Shown: in pieces, positions 8,449 through 17,211 of the stretch
Layout of the letters: each line of letters begins with the position of its first letter
How positions within the stretch are numbered: the stretch's first letter is position 1
From: CBDBCU01 sp965243185
GTDB taxonomy: Bacteria > Chloroflexota > Dehalococcoidia > Lucifugimonadales > UBA3495
Direction: 5' to 3'
Assembly: GCA_965243185.1 (NCBI GenBank)
Contig: OZ251531.1
Span: 434,001-498,000, forward strand
Length of the DNA: 64,000 bases
Notes under the pieces: generated by a model
Told to the model about the DNA's origin: nothing
Database searches by the model: none
Seen by the model: the letters and a program-made list of their open reading frames with translations, nothing else
Position numbers and translations under genes: made by a program

Positions 8449-9543
8449 ATGCGGATAAGCGGTTTTAATACGCGGGTGGTTCGGGTGCCGGCGGAGAATC
8501 CGTTGGTGGAGGGGGTGCCGGTGGGGCCGGGGACGCGGGATTTTGTCATTCTGGAAATGGACACCGACGCGGGGATACAGGGGATTGGCTATTCCTTTAT
8601 CCCCGGAATGGTGGGCAATCCGCTGTTCACGGCGTTGAAAGTTACGGTGGACGCGATGGCGGAATTGCTTATCGGCGATGACCCCATCCCGGTGGAGGCA
8701 GTGGTCGATAAGCTGAAGCGGCGCACCGGCACCATCGGGCCGGGGCTGTTCAACTTTGCCCTGGCCGGCATTGACCTGGCGTTGTGGGACATCAAGGGCA
8801 AGGCGGCCGGCGTGCCGGTGGCGACGCTGCTGGGCGGCTATCGGGACCGGGTGCCGACTTACGCCAGTGGGCAGCTGGGGCGGGAGCGGAATCTGGAATA
8901 TCTGGCCGAGGTAAGCGGTCGATTGGTCGAAAAGGGATTTCGGCAGATGAAAACCCAGATGGGTGCGGAACCGTCGGCCGCGGCGGAAGTGGCGCGCATC
9001 CGCACGGTGCGGGACGCCATCGGGCCGGAGATTGACCTGATGTGCGATGTCAACCAGCTGTGGGATGTGAACCGGGCCATTACCGTGGGGCGGCAGGTCG
9101 AGGAATTCAACCTGTTCTGGCTCGAGGATTTGACCACTTATGACGATTACCAGGGGTTGGCGCGGATTGCCGATGCCCTGACTACGCCGCTGGCGGCCGG
9201 GGAATATGTTTTCGGCATTGCGCCCTTCCGCCAGTTGATTGAAAACCGTTCCATCGACATCGTGATGATTGACTTGATGCGAGTCGGCGGGATTACCCAG
9301 TTCCAAAAGGTGGCGGGGATGGCCGAGGCGTTCAATATGCCGGTGGTGAGCCATATTGCGCCGGAGGTACAGGTGCATAATATGGCAGCCATACCCAACG
9401 GATTGACGGTGGAATATATGCCCTGGTCGCTGCAACTGTTTGAGGAAACGCCGGCGATTGTCGACGGGCAAATCGTAGTGCCGGACAAGCCGGGGCTGGG
9501 GCTGGAGTTCAGCGCGGAGGCGTTGCGGCGGTACGGGGTTTAA
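8449..9543 (+). CDS. Mandelate racemase/muconate lactonizing-type enolase superfamily enzyme
   Basis: Abstracts a proton alpha to a carboxylate; the exact substrate (sugar acid or similar) is unknown. The 364-aa protein has the capping domain and a barrel with the expected metal ligands: Asp in LMCDVNQLW, Glu in FWLEDL, and Glu in LAAGEYV. The base region has KTQMG on the second strand and His in VVSHIAPEVQ on the seventh, which fits the mandelate racemase subgroup. GGGGG precedes the ATG. Confidence 0.92.
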   Translation: MRISGFNTRVVRVPAENPLVEGVPVGPGTRDFVILEMDTDAGIQGIGYSFIPGMVGNPLFTALKVTVDAMAELLIGDDPIPVEAVVDKLKRRTGTIGPGLFNFALAGIDLALWDIKGKAAGVPVATLLGGYRDRVPTYASGQLGRERNLEYLAEVSGRLVEKGFRQMKTQMGAEPSAAAEVARIRTVRDAIGPEIDLMCDVNQLWDVNRAITVGRQVEEFNLFWLEDLTTYDDYQGLARIADALTTPLAAGEYVFGIAPFRQLIENRSIDIVMIDLMRVGGITQFQKVAGMAEAFNMPVVSHIAPEVQVHNMAAIPNGLTVEYMPWSLQLFEETPAIVDGQIVVPDKPGLGLEFSAEALRRYGV

Positions 9544-9826
9544 GTAGGGACGTATATGGAAAAACCGAGATGGTGGGAAATGCAATGGCTGACAGCGCGG
9601 CCATTGCTAATCCCTTTAGGAGTGTTCGCAGTAACAGCACTGTTGCCCTAGTGGATTAGCGTCCGGTTCCATTTGCTTTTGGCGTACTTGTCGCTAAACG
9701 CCTATATAGTCAACGAGACTGTGCGCCAAAAGCAAACGGAACCATCGGCAGCCACGCCTTGTTATCTACCTCATCAGCCGCTACAATAGCCGCCAGCCGG
9801 CAACGAATCCAAAGGAGTCAAACCCA
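9544..9826. other. Intergenic segment with a large inverted repeat and one possible micro-ORF
   Basis: A 31-codon frame at 9556-9651 could encode a short hydrophobic peptide (ends PLGVFAVTALLP), but it lacks a clear ribosome-binding site. The rest holds the inverted repeat at 9665-9743. Confidence 0.3.
9665..9743. repeat. 79-bp imperfect inverted repeat
   Basis: The 23-base arms at 9665-9687 and 9721-9743 pair with two mismatches (GGTTCC.TTTGCTTTTGGCG.AC), around a 33-base spacer. It could be a MITE-like remnant or a structured transcript. No target duplication was seen. Confidence 0.6.
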
Positions 9827-10144
9827 GTGGCAACCTTTACCTTCGACACCCACCGCGCCATCCAGAACCTTAAAGAGGCCGGCGTCGCTGAAGCCCAAGC
9901 CGAGGCCGTAGTCGCCCTGGTCAGCAGCGTTTTCAGCGGCAATGTAGCTACCAAAGCCGACATTCAGCGGCTGGAGCAGAAACTGGAGTACGAAGTCCGT
10001 TCCATCCGGTCCGATATGCAGGCTATGGAACAGCGGATCAAATCCGACAATCGGGCGATGGAGCAGCGCATCATCCTCAAAATAGTAGCCATCCTTATCC
10101 CCTGCTTCGGGCTACTCTTTGCCGCCTTGCGGTTTATTCCCTAA
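9827..10144 (+). CDS. DUF1640-like coiled-coil protein with C-terminal membrane anchor (copy 1)
   Basis: Protein of 105 aa from a GTG start after AAAGGAG. It has an N-terminal FDTHRAIQNLKEAGVAEAQAEA motif shared with the DUF1640/CCDC90 family, a charged coiled coil with MEQRI repeats, and a terminal hydrophobic helix (IVAILIPCFGLLFAALRF). Function is unknown; homologues are membrane-tethered coiled-coil proteins. A near-identical second copy follows 65 bases later. Confidence 0.8.
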   Translation: MATFTFDTHRAIQNLKEAGVAEAQAEAVVALVSSVFSGNVATKADIQRLEQKLEYEVRSIRSDMQAMEQRIKSDNRAMEQRIILKIVAILIPCFGLLFAALRFIP

Positions 10145-10209
10145 TCCGCCGGCCGGCTCGACTGCTCAGTACCTTAACTTGTAACGAAACCGAAAGGGGG
10201 ACAAACCCG

Positions 10210-10593
10210 TTGGCAACCTTTACCTTTGACACCCACCGCGCCATCCAGAATCTTAAAGAGGCCGGCGTTGCTGAAGCCCAGGCCGAGGCCGTAGTCGCCT
10301 TGGTCAGCAGCGTTTTCAGCGACAATGTGGCTACCAAAGCTGACATCCAACGGCTGGAGCAGAAACTGGAGTACGAAGTCCGCTCCATCCGGTCCGATAT
10401 GCAGGCGATGGAACAGCGCACGGAGGCCCGGTTCGACGCGTTTGAGCAACGGATTGATGACAAGTTCGCGGCCTTCGAGCAGCGGACGGATGCCAAGTCT
10501 GCGGCGATGGAGCAGCGCATCATCCTCAAAATAGTAGCCATCCTCATTCCCTGCTTTGGGCTGCTCTTTGCCGCCCTGCGCTTTATTCCCTAA
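10210..10593 (+). CDS. DUF1640-like coiled-coil protein with C-terminal membrane anchor (copy 2)
   Basis: Tandem duplicate of the preceding gene, 127 aa from a TTG start after AAAGGGGG. The first 65 residues and the last 27 are almost identical to copy 1. The difference is in the coiled coil, which has extra 11-residue units of the form FEQRxDxKFAA. This length change by whole repeat units suggests duplication followed by repeat expansion. Confidence 0.8.
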   Translation: MATFTFDTHRAIQNLKEAGVAEAQAEAVVALVSSVFSDNVATKADIQRLEQKLEYEVRSIRSDMQAMEQRTEARFDAFEQRIDDKFAAFEQRTDAKSAAMEQRIILKIVAILIPCFGLLFAALRFIP

Positions 10594-10654
10594 TCCGCCA
10601 TCCGGCCGCAATCTTGTCAAAGTCGCAAACTTCCACCAAGGAGCTGAACCCCCA

Positions 10655-11479
10655 ATGCCGCAAAGCAGTCCCCGGTTAGCCGGGAAAGTAGCCATCGTCA
10701 CCGGCGCCGGCTCCAGCGGCCCCGGAGTGGGCAACGGCAAGGCCGCCGCCATCCTCTTTGCCCGGGAGGGCGCCAAAGTGCTGCTGGTGGATGCGGCCCC
10801 GGAGCGGGCCGAGGAAACTCTGGCGATTATCCGTGAGGAGGGCGGTGATGCCGCCGTCTTTGCCGCCAATGTAACCAGCGCCGCCGATTGCCGCCGTATG
10901 GTCGACGCCGCTATGGACTACTACGGCCGCCTCGATGTGCTGGACAACAATGTCGGCATTTCCCGCCGGGGTTCCGTGCTGGAAATCAGCGAGGAGGATT
11001 GGGACTATGTGATGGCGGTCAATGTCAAAAGCATTGTCCTAACCAGCAAGTACGCCATTCCCCGGATGATTGCCGGCGGCGGCGGCTCCATCATCAACAT
11101 ATCCTCCATCGCCGGGCTGCGCGCCCACAGCAGCACCCCCTACACCACTTCCAAAGCCGCCGTGCAGGGGCTGACGATGTCCATGGCCGCCGACCACGGC
11201 CCGGACGGAATCCGGGTCAACTGCATCGCTCCGGGCTTGGTCTATTCCCCTATGGTCGCCCCCCGAATGGATGCCGACCTGCGGGAAATCCGCAAGAACG
11301 CCGCCCCCCTGCGCACCGAAGGCGATTCCTGGGATATTGGCTACGCCGCCCTGTTCTTGGCCAGCGACGAATCCCGCTGGGTCAACGGCGTTACCTTGCC
11401 GGTGGACGCCGGGCTGACTTCGGTAACGCCGGTAACCTACCAGACCCTGGCCCAGCAGCAATACAACCGGCCGGGATAG
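10655..11479 (+). CDS. Short-chain dehydrogenase/reductase (SDR)
   Basis: NAD(P)-dependent oxidoreductase, 274 aa from the ATG at 10655 with AAGGAG upstream. The Rossmann motif is TGAGSSGPGVGNGKA, a slightly lengthened version of TGxxxGxG. NNVGISRRG follows, then the catalytic Ser in INISSIAG and the YTTSK (YxxxK) pair. The C-terminal VDAGLTSVTP fits classical SDRs. The substrate is unknown. Confidence 0.92.
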   Translation: MPQSSPRLAGKVAIVTGAGSSGPGVGNGKAAAILFAREGAKVLLVDAAPERAEETLAIIREEGGDAAVFAANVTSAADCRRMVDAAMDYYGRLDVLDNNVGISRRGSVLEISEEDWDYVMAVNVKSIVLTSKYAIPRMIAGGGGSIINISSIAGLRAHSSTPYTTSKAAVQGLTMSMAADHGPDGIRVNCIAPGLVYSPMVAPRMDADLREIRKNAAPLRTEGDSWDIGYAALFLASDESRWVNGVTLPVDAGLTSVTPVTYQTLAQQQYNRPG

Positions 11480-11492
11480 GCGAGAGGTATAT

Positions 11493-13829
11493 TCACCGCT
11501 CCGCCGGCAACTCCGCTGTCCATACATTGCCCGTCCCGGGCGCAAATTGCCCCGTCCGTATCGCCGCAATGGGGTAGTCGGGCAGCCGGCTGCCCGCCAG
11601 GCACTGCCCGCCCGTGTGCCAGCCGCGCCGGGCAAAAGCAAAATCCAAGTTGACAAAACCGTGCGGCCGCCGCCCCGGCGGCAAATCCGCCGGGTCGGCC
11701 GGAACGATGTGCAGAAAGAACCGCTGCCAGGTATCCGCCGGGGCGCACGGCCCCCGGTGATAGATAAGAAAATCGCCATGCCGGTACAGGTCAAAGTAGG
11801 CCTCCACCGCCGGCCCCGGCGTACTTGCCAACAGCGCGGCAACCTGCTCTCCCAACTCTGGCCGGGCCGCGCTGTACCCTTCCTCCCAAATCAGCTTTTC
11901 CCCCCCGGCGGCGTCAACATAACCCTGCCCGGCCAGGATATAGGCAATGGGATAGTCCGGCAGCGTAAGCACCGCCAAGCACTTATCCCCCAAGCGCGCC
12001 CCGTAACTGGTCAAAGCTCGGAAGTCAGCCAAGTCGAGCCAGCCAATGGGCCGGCTTACCGATGCCGCCGGATAAACTTTCCCGCTGAACCGGCCGGCTA
12101 AAGCTCCCGGCGGGCAGTTTTCCCGGACAAAGGTCAAAGTCCTCCCGTTGCGATACACCGCATAGTCAGCCCGGATAATCGGCTCTCCGGCCGCCGCTTG
12201 ATACGCTTCCCGGTAGTAGTTGGCCGCCGCCGCATCCATCCCGGCCGTATCCACCCCATTGACGCTGAGCAAGGTATTGTTATAAACCCGGTGAGCGTAA
12301 ATGCGGCTGACCGCTGCATTAGCCGCACCCGCCAATATATAGTCCGGGTCAACGGCAGTCGAGTTGAAGACCAGCCGTTGCCGGGCCGCCGCCGGCAGGA
12401 TTTCCGCCGCCAAGGGCCACGGCTGCCCCCCCAGCACATACACCGTTTCCCCGGGATGGCGGCTCAGCAGGTACTCCAAAACTTGCCGCCCGGCCAGCCG
12501 CCAGTAATCCATCTCATACCGCGTCCGCAGATGATCCGGGGTAGCCCGGTCCACCAGAAAGTTGAAATAGACCTGCTGCTGCGGATGGATTTGCGCCATT
12601 TGCAAAATAATCAACCCCAACCCGGCGCCGGCCAATCCATACAGCCCAACCTTTAACCACCGTTGCCGCCCCAAGGCCGCCGCCAGCCAACGCAAGCCCA
12701 CTACCGCCAACAGGCAAAACGGGGCGTAAATAAAATACAGATGCCGCCAATCGTCAAATATATTGGAACCCAGCAAAGCAACACCCAGCAGCGGCAAGGC
12801 AAAGCAAGCCAGCAGCAGCAACCCGAAGCGTAGCCGGGTGTTGCCAAAAACCGCCCCGGGCCGGGCCAAGCATTGCCCCATTACCACCGCCGCGCCGATA
12901 AACCCCAGCAGCAGGATGGGCGGCGGCGTAGTAATGGCAAACCAGGTCAAAGCGTAATGCGGCGGCAGTTCCGTGGAAAGAATCCGCTCCCCCTGAAACA
13001 GCTGAGGTACAACAAGGGGATGATTGACGGTCAAGCTCAAGGAACTGGTCAAATAGTAGAGGGGACTGCTCCAGGCATAGGGCGACAAGGCAATAGGCGT
13101 CAACCCGGCAGCCAGGGCAAACAAACCGCCCGTAAGTAGGATGTGTTTTCGCCGCCGTTTGTCCGCTCGAAACCAATCCATCCCCCGCATTGCGACCACC
13201 GCCGGAAACAGGATAATTCCCATAATCCGCAAGTCGGTCAACACCCCTACCGCCAGGCCCAACATGACAAAGGCCCCCGCCGTATCCCGCCGAAAAGCAC
13301 GCTCCAGCAGATACAGGGCAATGCTGAACATACTGAGCAGGGGCAGGTCTTTGGAGTTGACATAGGAATGGGCATAAAGCCGGGGATGCAGCAAAAAGAG
13401 CAGCAGGGCCAGTAAAGCCAGCAGCCGGTTGTTGAACAGCCGCCAGGTCAGCAGGTAGCAGCAGAAGCCGCCGGCAATAAAGAACAGGTGGGTCAGGATT
13501 AGTCGGAGCCGGTGGATGGAGTAGTAATCCTCCAAGCCCAAGGCCCGCTCGGCCAGCAGCAGGGGCAGCTCGAAGGAAACGCCAAAAACCCGGTCGGGAT
13601 AAGGAGGCAAGCCGTCAAGGTCGGATTTGCCCAAGATGTAGTTCAAGTTGGCAACAGCATTTTGCCGCCGTTGCTGTTCATCAAACCCGATGCCGTAATC
13701 ATCGGACAGAAACACCCCGGCCAGCAAAAAGAGGGCGCAAATCAGCAACGCGCTGTGGGGCGTCAGCAAATCCGCCGCCCGGCGCCAAGGGAAAAGGCGG
13801 GGAGACAGTTGCCGTGTCAGTGCCATCAT
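11493..13829 (-). CDS. GT-C fold glycosyltransferase-like integral membrane protein
   Basis: Large protein of 778 aa. The first 430 or so residues contain about ten hydrophobic helices. The first loop has SDDYGIGFDEQ, matching the Asp-rich first-loop motif of GT-C enzymes of the PMT/ArnT (GT39/GT83) type that use lipid-linked sugars. The C-terminal 350 residues are soluble and unassigned. Transfer of a sugar at the outer face of the membrane is inferred. It converges with the SDR gene, with 13 bases between stops. Confidence 0.75.
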   Translation of the reverse strand: MMALTRQLSPRLFPWRRAADLLTPHSALLICALFLLAGVFLSDDYGIGFDEQQRRQNAVANLNYILGKSDLDGLPPYPDRVFGVSFELPLLLAERALGLEDYYSIHRLRLILTHLFFIAGGFCCYLLTWRLFNNRLLALLALLLFLLHPRLYAHSYVNSKDLPLLSMFSIALYLLERAFRRDTAGAFVMLGLAVGVLTDLRIMGIILFPAVVAMRGMDWFRADKRRRKHILLTGGLFALAAGLTPIALSPYAWSSPLYYLTSSLSLTVNHPLVVPQLFQGERILSTELPPHYALTWFAITTPPPILLLGFIGAAVVMGQCLARPGAVFGNTRLRFGLLLLACFALPLLGVALLGSNIFDDWRHLYFIYAPFCLLAVVGLRWLAAALGRQRWLKVGLYGLAGAGLGLIILQMAQIHPQQQVYFNFLVDRATPDHLRTRYEMDYWRLAGRQVLEYLLSRHPGETVYVLGGQPWPLAAEILPAAARQRLVFNSTAVDPDYILAGAANAAVSRIYAHRVYNNTLLSVNGVDTAGMDAAAANYYREAYQAAAGEPIIRADYAVYRNGRTLTFVRENCPPGALAGRFSGKVYPAASVSRPIGWLDLADFRALTSYGARLGDKCLAVLTLPDYPIAYILAGQGYVDAAGGEKLIWEEGYSAARPELGEQVAALLASTPGPAVEAYFDLYRHGDFLIYHRGPCAPADTWQRFFLHIVPADPADLPPGRRPHGFVNLDFAFARRGWHTGGQCLAGSRLPDYPIAAIRTGQFAPGTGNVWTAELPAER

Positions 13830-13917
13830 CAGGGCGGGATTATAGCATAGGGCGGCCGCGCGGCTTTCGGCTCCGGCGCGGCCGGAGCGCGCGATTCCCC
13901 GACCGACCGGCGGTTTA

Positions 13918-13926
13918 TGTTACAAT
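13918..13926 (+). promoter_or_regulatory. Extended -10 promoter upstream of the antitoxin-toxin pair
   Basis: TGT-TACAAT is an extended -10 element 60 bases before the antitoxin ATG. No strong -35 box is visible. Confidence 0.45.
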
Positions 13927-13985
13927 AACGCCACAGCCCAAAATCCGACCCGATGCCATCATCCCGCCCGCAAAAGGACGCCCTT

Positions 13986-14366
13986 ATGACCGACGCCACC
14001 AAACCCCAACCGGTAGCCGCGGCCGCCCCGGACTTTCAAGCCAAACTGGAGCCGCTGCTGAAAATGGTCGCCCATCAAGGCAAGGAAATCATCATCACCC
14101 GCAACGGCTACCCCATAGCCCGGGTAACGCCCTACGCCCCGCAGCCGGGCGACCCGGAATTTCCGGCGGCGTGTGAGCTAAAGGTCAATCCTGACGCGGA
14201 GCAGGCTGACGGTGAAGCCACTGACCAAAACCGGGAGGAGCCGCCGGTTCTGGAAGGCTTTGTTAACGGAAAGCGGTTCACCCTTCAGATATTTGGCGAC
14301 ATTGAAGGGCCAATGCCGGCGGAATGGTTTGGCAGCCCCAGCGCCGCCGGGGAGGCATCGCTCTGA
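13986..14366 (+). CDS. Phd/YefM-like antitoxin
   Basis: Antitoxin of 126 aa. The segment KMVAHQGKEIIITRNGYPIARVTPY is the Phd/YefM-type core, where the protein binds operator DNA. The tail after about residue 60 is acidic and would bind the toxin. The family is usually 70-90 aa, so this one has a long C-terminal extension ending in GFVNGKRFTLQIFGDIEGPMP. Its TGA stop overlaps the first codon of the PIN toxin. Confidence 0.8.
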   Translation: MTDATKPQPVAAAAPDFQAKLEPLLKMVAHQGKEIIITRNGYPIARVTPYAPQPGDPEFPAACELKVNPDAEQADGEATDQNREEPPVLEGFVNGKRFTLQIFGDIEGPMPAEWFGSPSAAGEASL

Positions 14367-14764
14367 TACTGCTGGACACTAATGTCATTTTGCGGCGGAT
14401 TTTCGAACCGGCAAAGCTGGGACGGCAAACCCATCAGTTGCTCGACCAAGCGTGGGCCGTGCCGGATGTCGCTGTGTCCGCTATTACCTTTTGGGAAGTT
14501 GCTATGCTGCACGACAAAGGCAGAATAGCCTTTACTGCAGATGTCGGGTTGTGGCGGCAAGAATTGCTGGCCGCCGGGCTTAGGGAAATCCCGCTTGACG
14601 GCGTTATCGGAGTTACTGCCGGCAACCTGTCTTATCCTAAAGGCGACCCGGCGGACCGCATCATCATCGCTACCGCCCTGCACGGCGGCCATCAACTGGC
14701 AACCGCCGACCGACACATCCTCAACTGGCCCGGCCCCCTGAACCGCATCCCGGCCGCCGACTAG
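14363..14764 (+). CDS. PIN-domain toxin (VapC-like ribonuclease)
   Basis: Probable RNase toxin of about 133 aa. The acidic PIN residues are in ILLDTNVIL, TFWEVAML, DPADRIIIATA and LATADRHI. The start is unusual: a CTG at 14363 overlaps the antitoxin TGA (CTGA) and lies 6 bases after GGGGAGG, giving the canonical N-terminus M-ILLDTNV. The upstream ATG at 14324 has no such signal. Translational coupling with the antitoxin is inferred. Confidence 0.85.
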   Translation: MILLDTNVILRRIFEPAKLGRQTHQLLDQAWAVPDVAVSAITFWEVAMLHDKGRIAFTADVGLWRQELLAAGLREIPLDGVIGVTAGNLSYPKGDPADRIIIATALHGGHQLATADRHILNWPGPLNRIPAAD

Positions 14765-14800
14765 AAAACCGGCCAATCGCCCCCGCAAAGGAGTTTAGTT

Positions 14801-15889
14801 ATGCAATTCGGACTGTTTATGATGCCCCTGCATCCGCCGCACCGTTCCTATGCCGACTCCTATGACCGGGACTTGGCTTTGATTGTGGAAGCCGACCGCT
14901 TGGGCTATCACGAAGCCTGGATTGGCGAACACATCACCGAGCGGTGGGAAAACGCCCCTTGCCCCGACCTGCTCATTGCCAAAGCCCTGGCGATGACCAG
15001 CCAAATCAAACTGGCCACCGGCGTAACCCTGCTGGCCATCCATAACCCGGTGGAAACGGCCCACCGCATCGCGATGCTCGACCATCTGGCCCGCGGCCGC
15101 CTCTACTGGGGCATCGGCCACCGGGCTATCCCCACCGACCTTGCCTTGTTCGGGATGGGGCCGCAGACCGGCATTGATGTGCGGGAAAAGTCGGCGGAAG
15201 CCCTCGACATCATCCTGAAAATCTGGGCGGCTGAAGGCAAGTTCAGCTACCAAGGCAAGTATTTCCAGATTGACGCCCCGGAACTGGACCCGGTAATGGA
15301 ACGGGGGCTACACATGAAACCCTATCAGCAGCCGCACCCGCCCATCGGCGTGGCCGCCACTTCCTTGGGGTCAAGCTCCATCCGGGTGGCCGGGGAACGC
15401 GGCTGGATTCCCATGAGCAGTTCCAACCTTGCGCCGCAGTATCTGCAAGAGCATTGGGAAGTGGTTGCGGATGCCGCCGCCGGGGCCGATCGGGAGTGCA
15501 GCCGCCGGGATTGGCGCATTGGCCGCGATGTTTTCGTAGCCCGCACCCCGGAATTGGCCCGGGAGCGGGCCCGGGCCGTGCTGGGCCGCAACTACATTCA
15601 ACACCAGCTGCCCAACCGCCAGGGTTCCGGCTTGCTCCAATCTACCAAAATTGACCCGGCAATGCCCGACGCGGCGGTAGATGTGGATTATATGCTGGAT
15701 AACATCTGGATTGTCGGCGACCCGCAACAGTGTGCCGACCGCATCCGCCAGTTATACGAACAGACCGGCGGCTTCGGCCATCTCCTCGCCATCACCCAAG
15801 ACCCGGACGCCCCCCAGTGGGAACACGAGTGCCTGCAACTGCTAATGCAGGAAGTAGGCCCGAAAGTAGCAGATTTGACCGGAGAGTAA
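14801..15889 (+). CDS. LLM-class flavin-dependent oxidoreductase (luciferase-like)
   Basis: FMN or F420-dependent monooxygenase/dehydrogenase, 362 aa, start after AAAGGAG. Family features: MQFGLFMMPLHPPHRS at the N-terminus, YHEAWIGEHITERWEN, VTLLAIHNPVETAHRIAMLDHLARGRLYWGIG, and the C-terminal IVGDPQQCADRIRQLYEQTGGFG block. The LRGR-type stretch (LARGR) is where flavin phosphate binds in relatives. Substrate unknown. An F420 reductase gene is present elsewhere in the window (57067). Confidence 0.92.
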   Translation: MQFGLFMMPLHPPHRSYADSYDRDLALIVEADRLGYHEAWIGEHITERWENAPCPDLLIAKALAMTSQIKLATGVTLLAIHNPVETAHRIAMLDHLARGRLYWGIGHRAIPTDLALFGMGPQTGIDVREKSAEALDIILKIWAAEGKFSYQGKYFQIDAPELDPVMERGLHMKPYQQPHPPIGVAATSLGSSSIRVAGERGWIPMSSSNLAPQYLQEHWEVVADAAAGADRECSRRDWRIGRDVFVARTPELARERARAVLGRNYIQHQLPNRQGSGLLQSTKIDPAMPDAAVDVDYMLDNIWIVGDPQQCADRIRQLYEQTGGFGHLLAITQDPDAPQWEHECLQLLMQEVGPKVADLTGE

Positions 15890-16014
15890 AGGGGTCGGTT
15901 TCTGCTGCGGGGGGACTGACCTTTTGCCGTTGACCGGGATGGGCGGCTGGCGTATCTTTGTCCATCGAACAGTTGCCGGGCATTTCAGAGATTGGAATTA
16001 GAGGAGGTTTCCGT

Positions 16015-16548
16015 ATGGATCTGGAAACGCTGCGGGGAATTATGTCTCGCCCCGTTTGCCCGCCTTGTCTCGATGCGGTAGTGGATTCAGCCAAGGAGAC
16101 GGGCGAGGACTACCAAGACGCTGAGCGCGTTTATAAGTGGGCCTACGACTTCGGGGACCAAATCAGCCCCGGCGACCACGGGTGCGCGGAGGAGGACGAC
16201 GCGGATGTGGATTGCCATTGCGGTTGTCAGAGAGGCGGCAGTGGAGGGTCCTTCAACGAGTTCACGACCAAAGGGAAGGTTTGCGAGTCCTGCATCGAGT
16301 CTGTACAGGAGGACACTATGGGATCGGGGTTGGGGACTGACGGTATCATGCACACCTATATGTATGCCCGTACTATGGGTGGGGATTTGCGCGACCACCG
16401 GTGTGAAGCGGAGGATGATGCAGAGGTGGAATGCCATTGCAGTTGCGCGGCAGTGCCTAATGTCTATTGCGATTCTTGCGGCGACGCAGTAGAGCCGGGC
16501 GACATAGTGGTACGGTCCTTTTGCCCGGAGTGCGCGGAGGAGGACTAG
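16015..16548 (+). CDS. Cysteine-rich protein with an internal duplication, unknown function
   Basis: Protein of 177 aa from an ATG after GAGGAGG. It has two similar halves, each with a CxxC pair, a short linker, an H-x-C element and a D/E-C-H-C-x-C cluster (VDCHCGC and VECHCSC). A final treble-clef-like ribbon reads YCDSCGDAVEPGD then SFCPECAEED. The arrangement suggests several bound zinc ions. Acidic runs (EEDDAD, EAEDDAE) separate the motifs. I recognise no family. Confidence 0.75.
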   Translation: MDLETLRGIMSRPVCPPCLDAVVDSAKETGEDYQDAERVYKWAYDFGDQISPGDHGCAEEDDADVDCHCGCQRGGSGGSFNEFTTKGKVCESCIESVQEDTMGSGLGTDGIMHTYMYARTMGGDLRDHRCEAEDDAEVECHCSCAAVPNVYCDSCGDAVEPGDIVVRSFCPECAEED

Positions 16549-16633
16549 GGTTAGGATACGACTGCCCAATCGGTCGGCTTGCTGACGCCGGTAATATCTA
16601 GCGGAATCGAAAAAGTTGCGGCATAAAAAAGCA

Positions 16634-16666
16634 GGATACACGGGATTAGAGAAATCCCGCGTATCC
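16634..16666 (-). terminator. Intrinsic terminator for the OsmC-like gene
   Basis: A 14-bp stem with one mismatch around an AGAGA loop. On the minus strand it is followed by a run of six T, 31 bases after the extended OsmC-like stop. It also separates the converging Cys-rich gene. Confidence 0.75.
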
Positions 16667-16696
16667 CGGTTCCTCAACACCCGTTTAATCTCCAGG

Positions 16697-17146
16697 TCAG
16701 CGGCGCGCTTGAGACTGAAACTCGGCGGTTACGCTGGTGGTCGGCGTCGCCACGGCGACGGAACCGTAAAGGGGTCAACGCCGTTTCCACTGGTTCACCA
16801 AGTATTGCCCCTGGTCATCATCCAACCCCCACATCTGGAAATGGACTTTGACATCGTCGTACACCGTGATGCCGCCGGGTTCGCTTCCCGGCCCCTTCGC
16901 CGGATCGCGCCAGGCTTCCACGCTTACATCCATCCAGTTCAGGGGAATGGTTTCCTCGGCGGCAATCCGCTCCACCATATTTACCGCGCAAGCTGCGATG
17001 CCGGAGAGGAACAGTTCCCCAGCCCCGATTTCCTCGCCGCCGGAACCGTCAGCCACAAAATGATGGTTGCGGGCATTGCAGATGGCGCGCCCCGGAGTGC
17101 CGGTGCTGTAGCTCCGTACCCGATAGGCCAAGGTCAATTCAGCCAT
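16697..17146 (-). CDS. OsmC-family redox protein with in-frame TGA read as selenocysteine
   Basis: OsmC/Ohr proteins reduce organic hydroperoxides with two cysteines. The frame is open to a TGA at 16775-16777 (codon 124) and continues in frame for 25 codons to a second TGA at 16697. The peroxidatic Cys53 is in GIAACAVNM. The sequence around the first TGA reads KRR-U-PLYGSVA, which matches the C-terminal RCPLYGT block of the family, so the TGA sits where the second Cys (about 125) normally is. A hairpin at 16745-16760 follows. Ending at the first TGA would give 123 aa, short of the usual 140; read through it is 149 aa. Confidence 0.8.
16745..16760 (-). promoter_or_regulatory. Candidate SECIS hairpin in the OsmC-like gene
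   Basis: CGTCGC-CGTG-GCGACG on the minus strand: a 6-bp stem with a 4-base loop containing G, starting 14 nt after the in-frame TGA. Spacing and loop fit a bacterial SECIS bound by SelB. Confidence 0.65.
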
Positions 17147-17211
17147 AAAGTCAACCTCCTTGCCGCTGAAGTTAGAAGTAATTTACCCGGCCCTCTCCCG
17201 AAAACCCCCTC

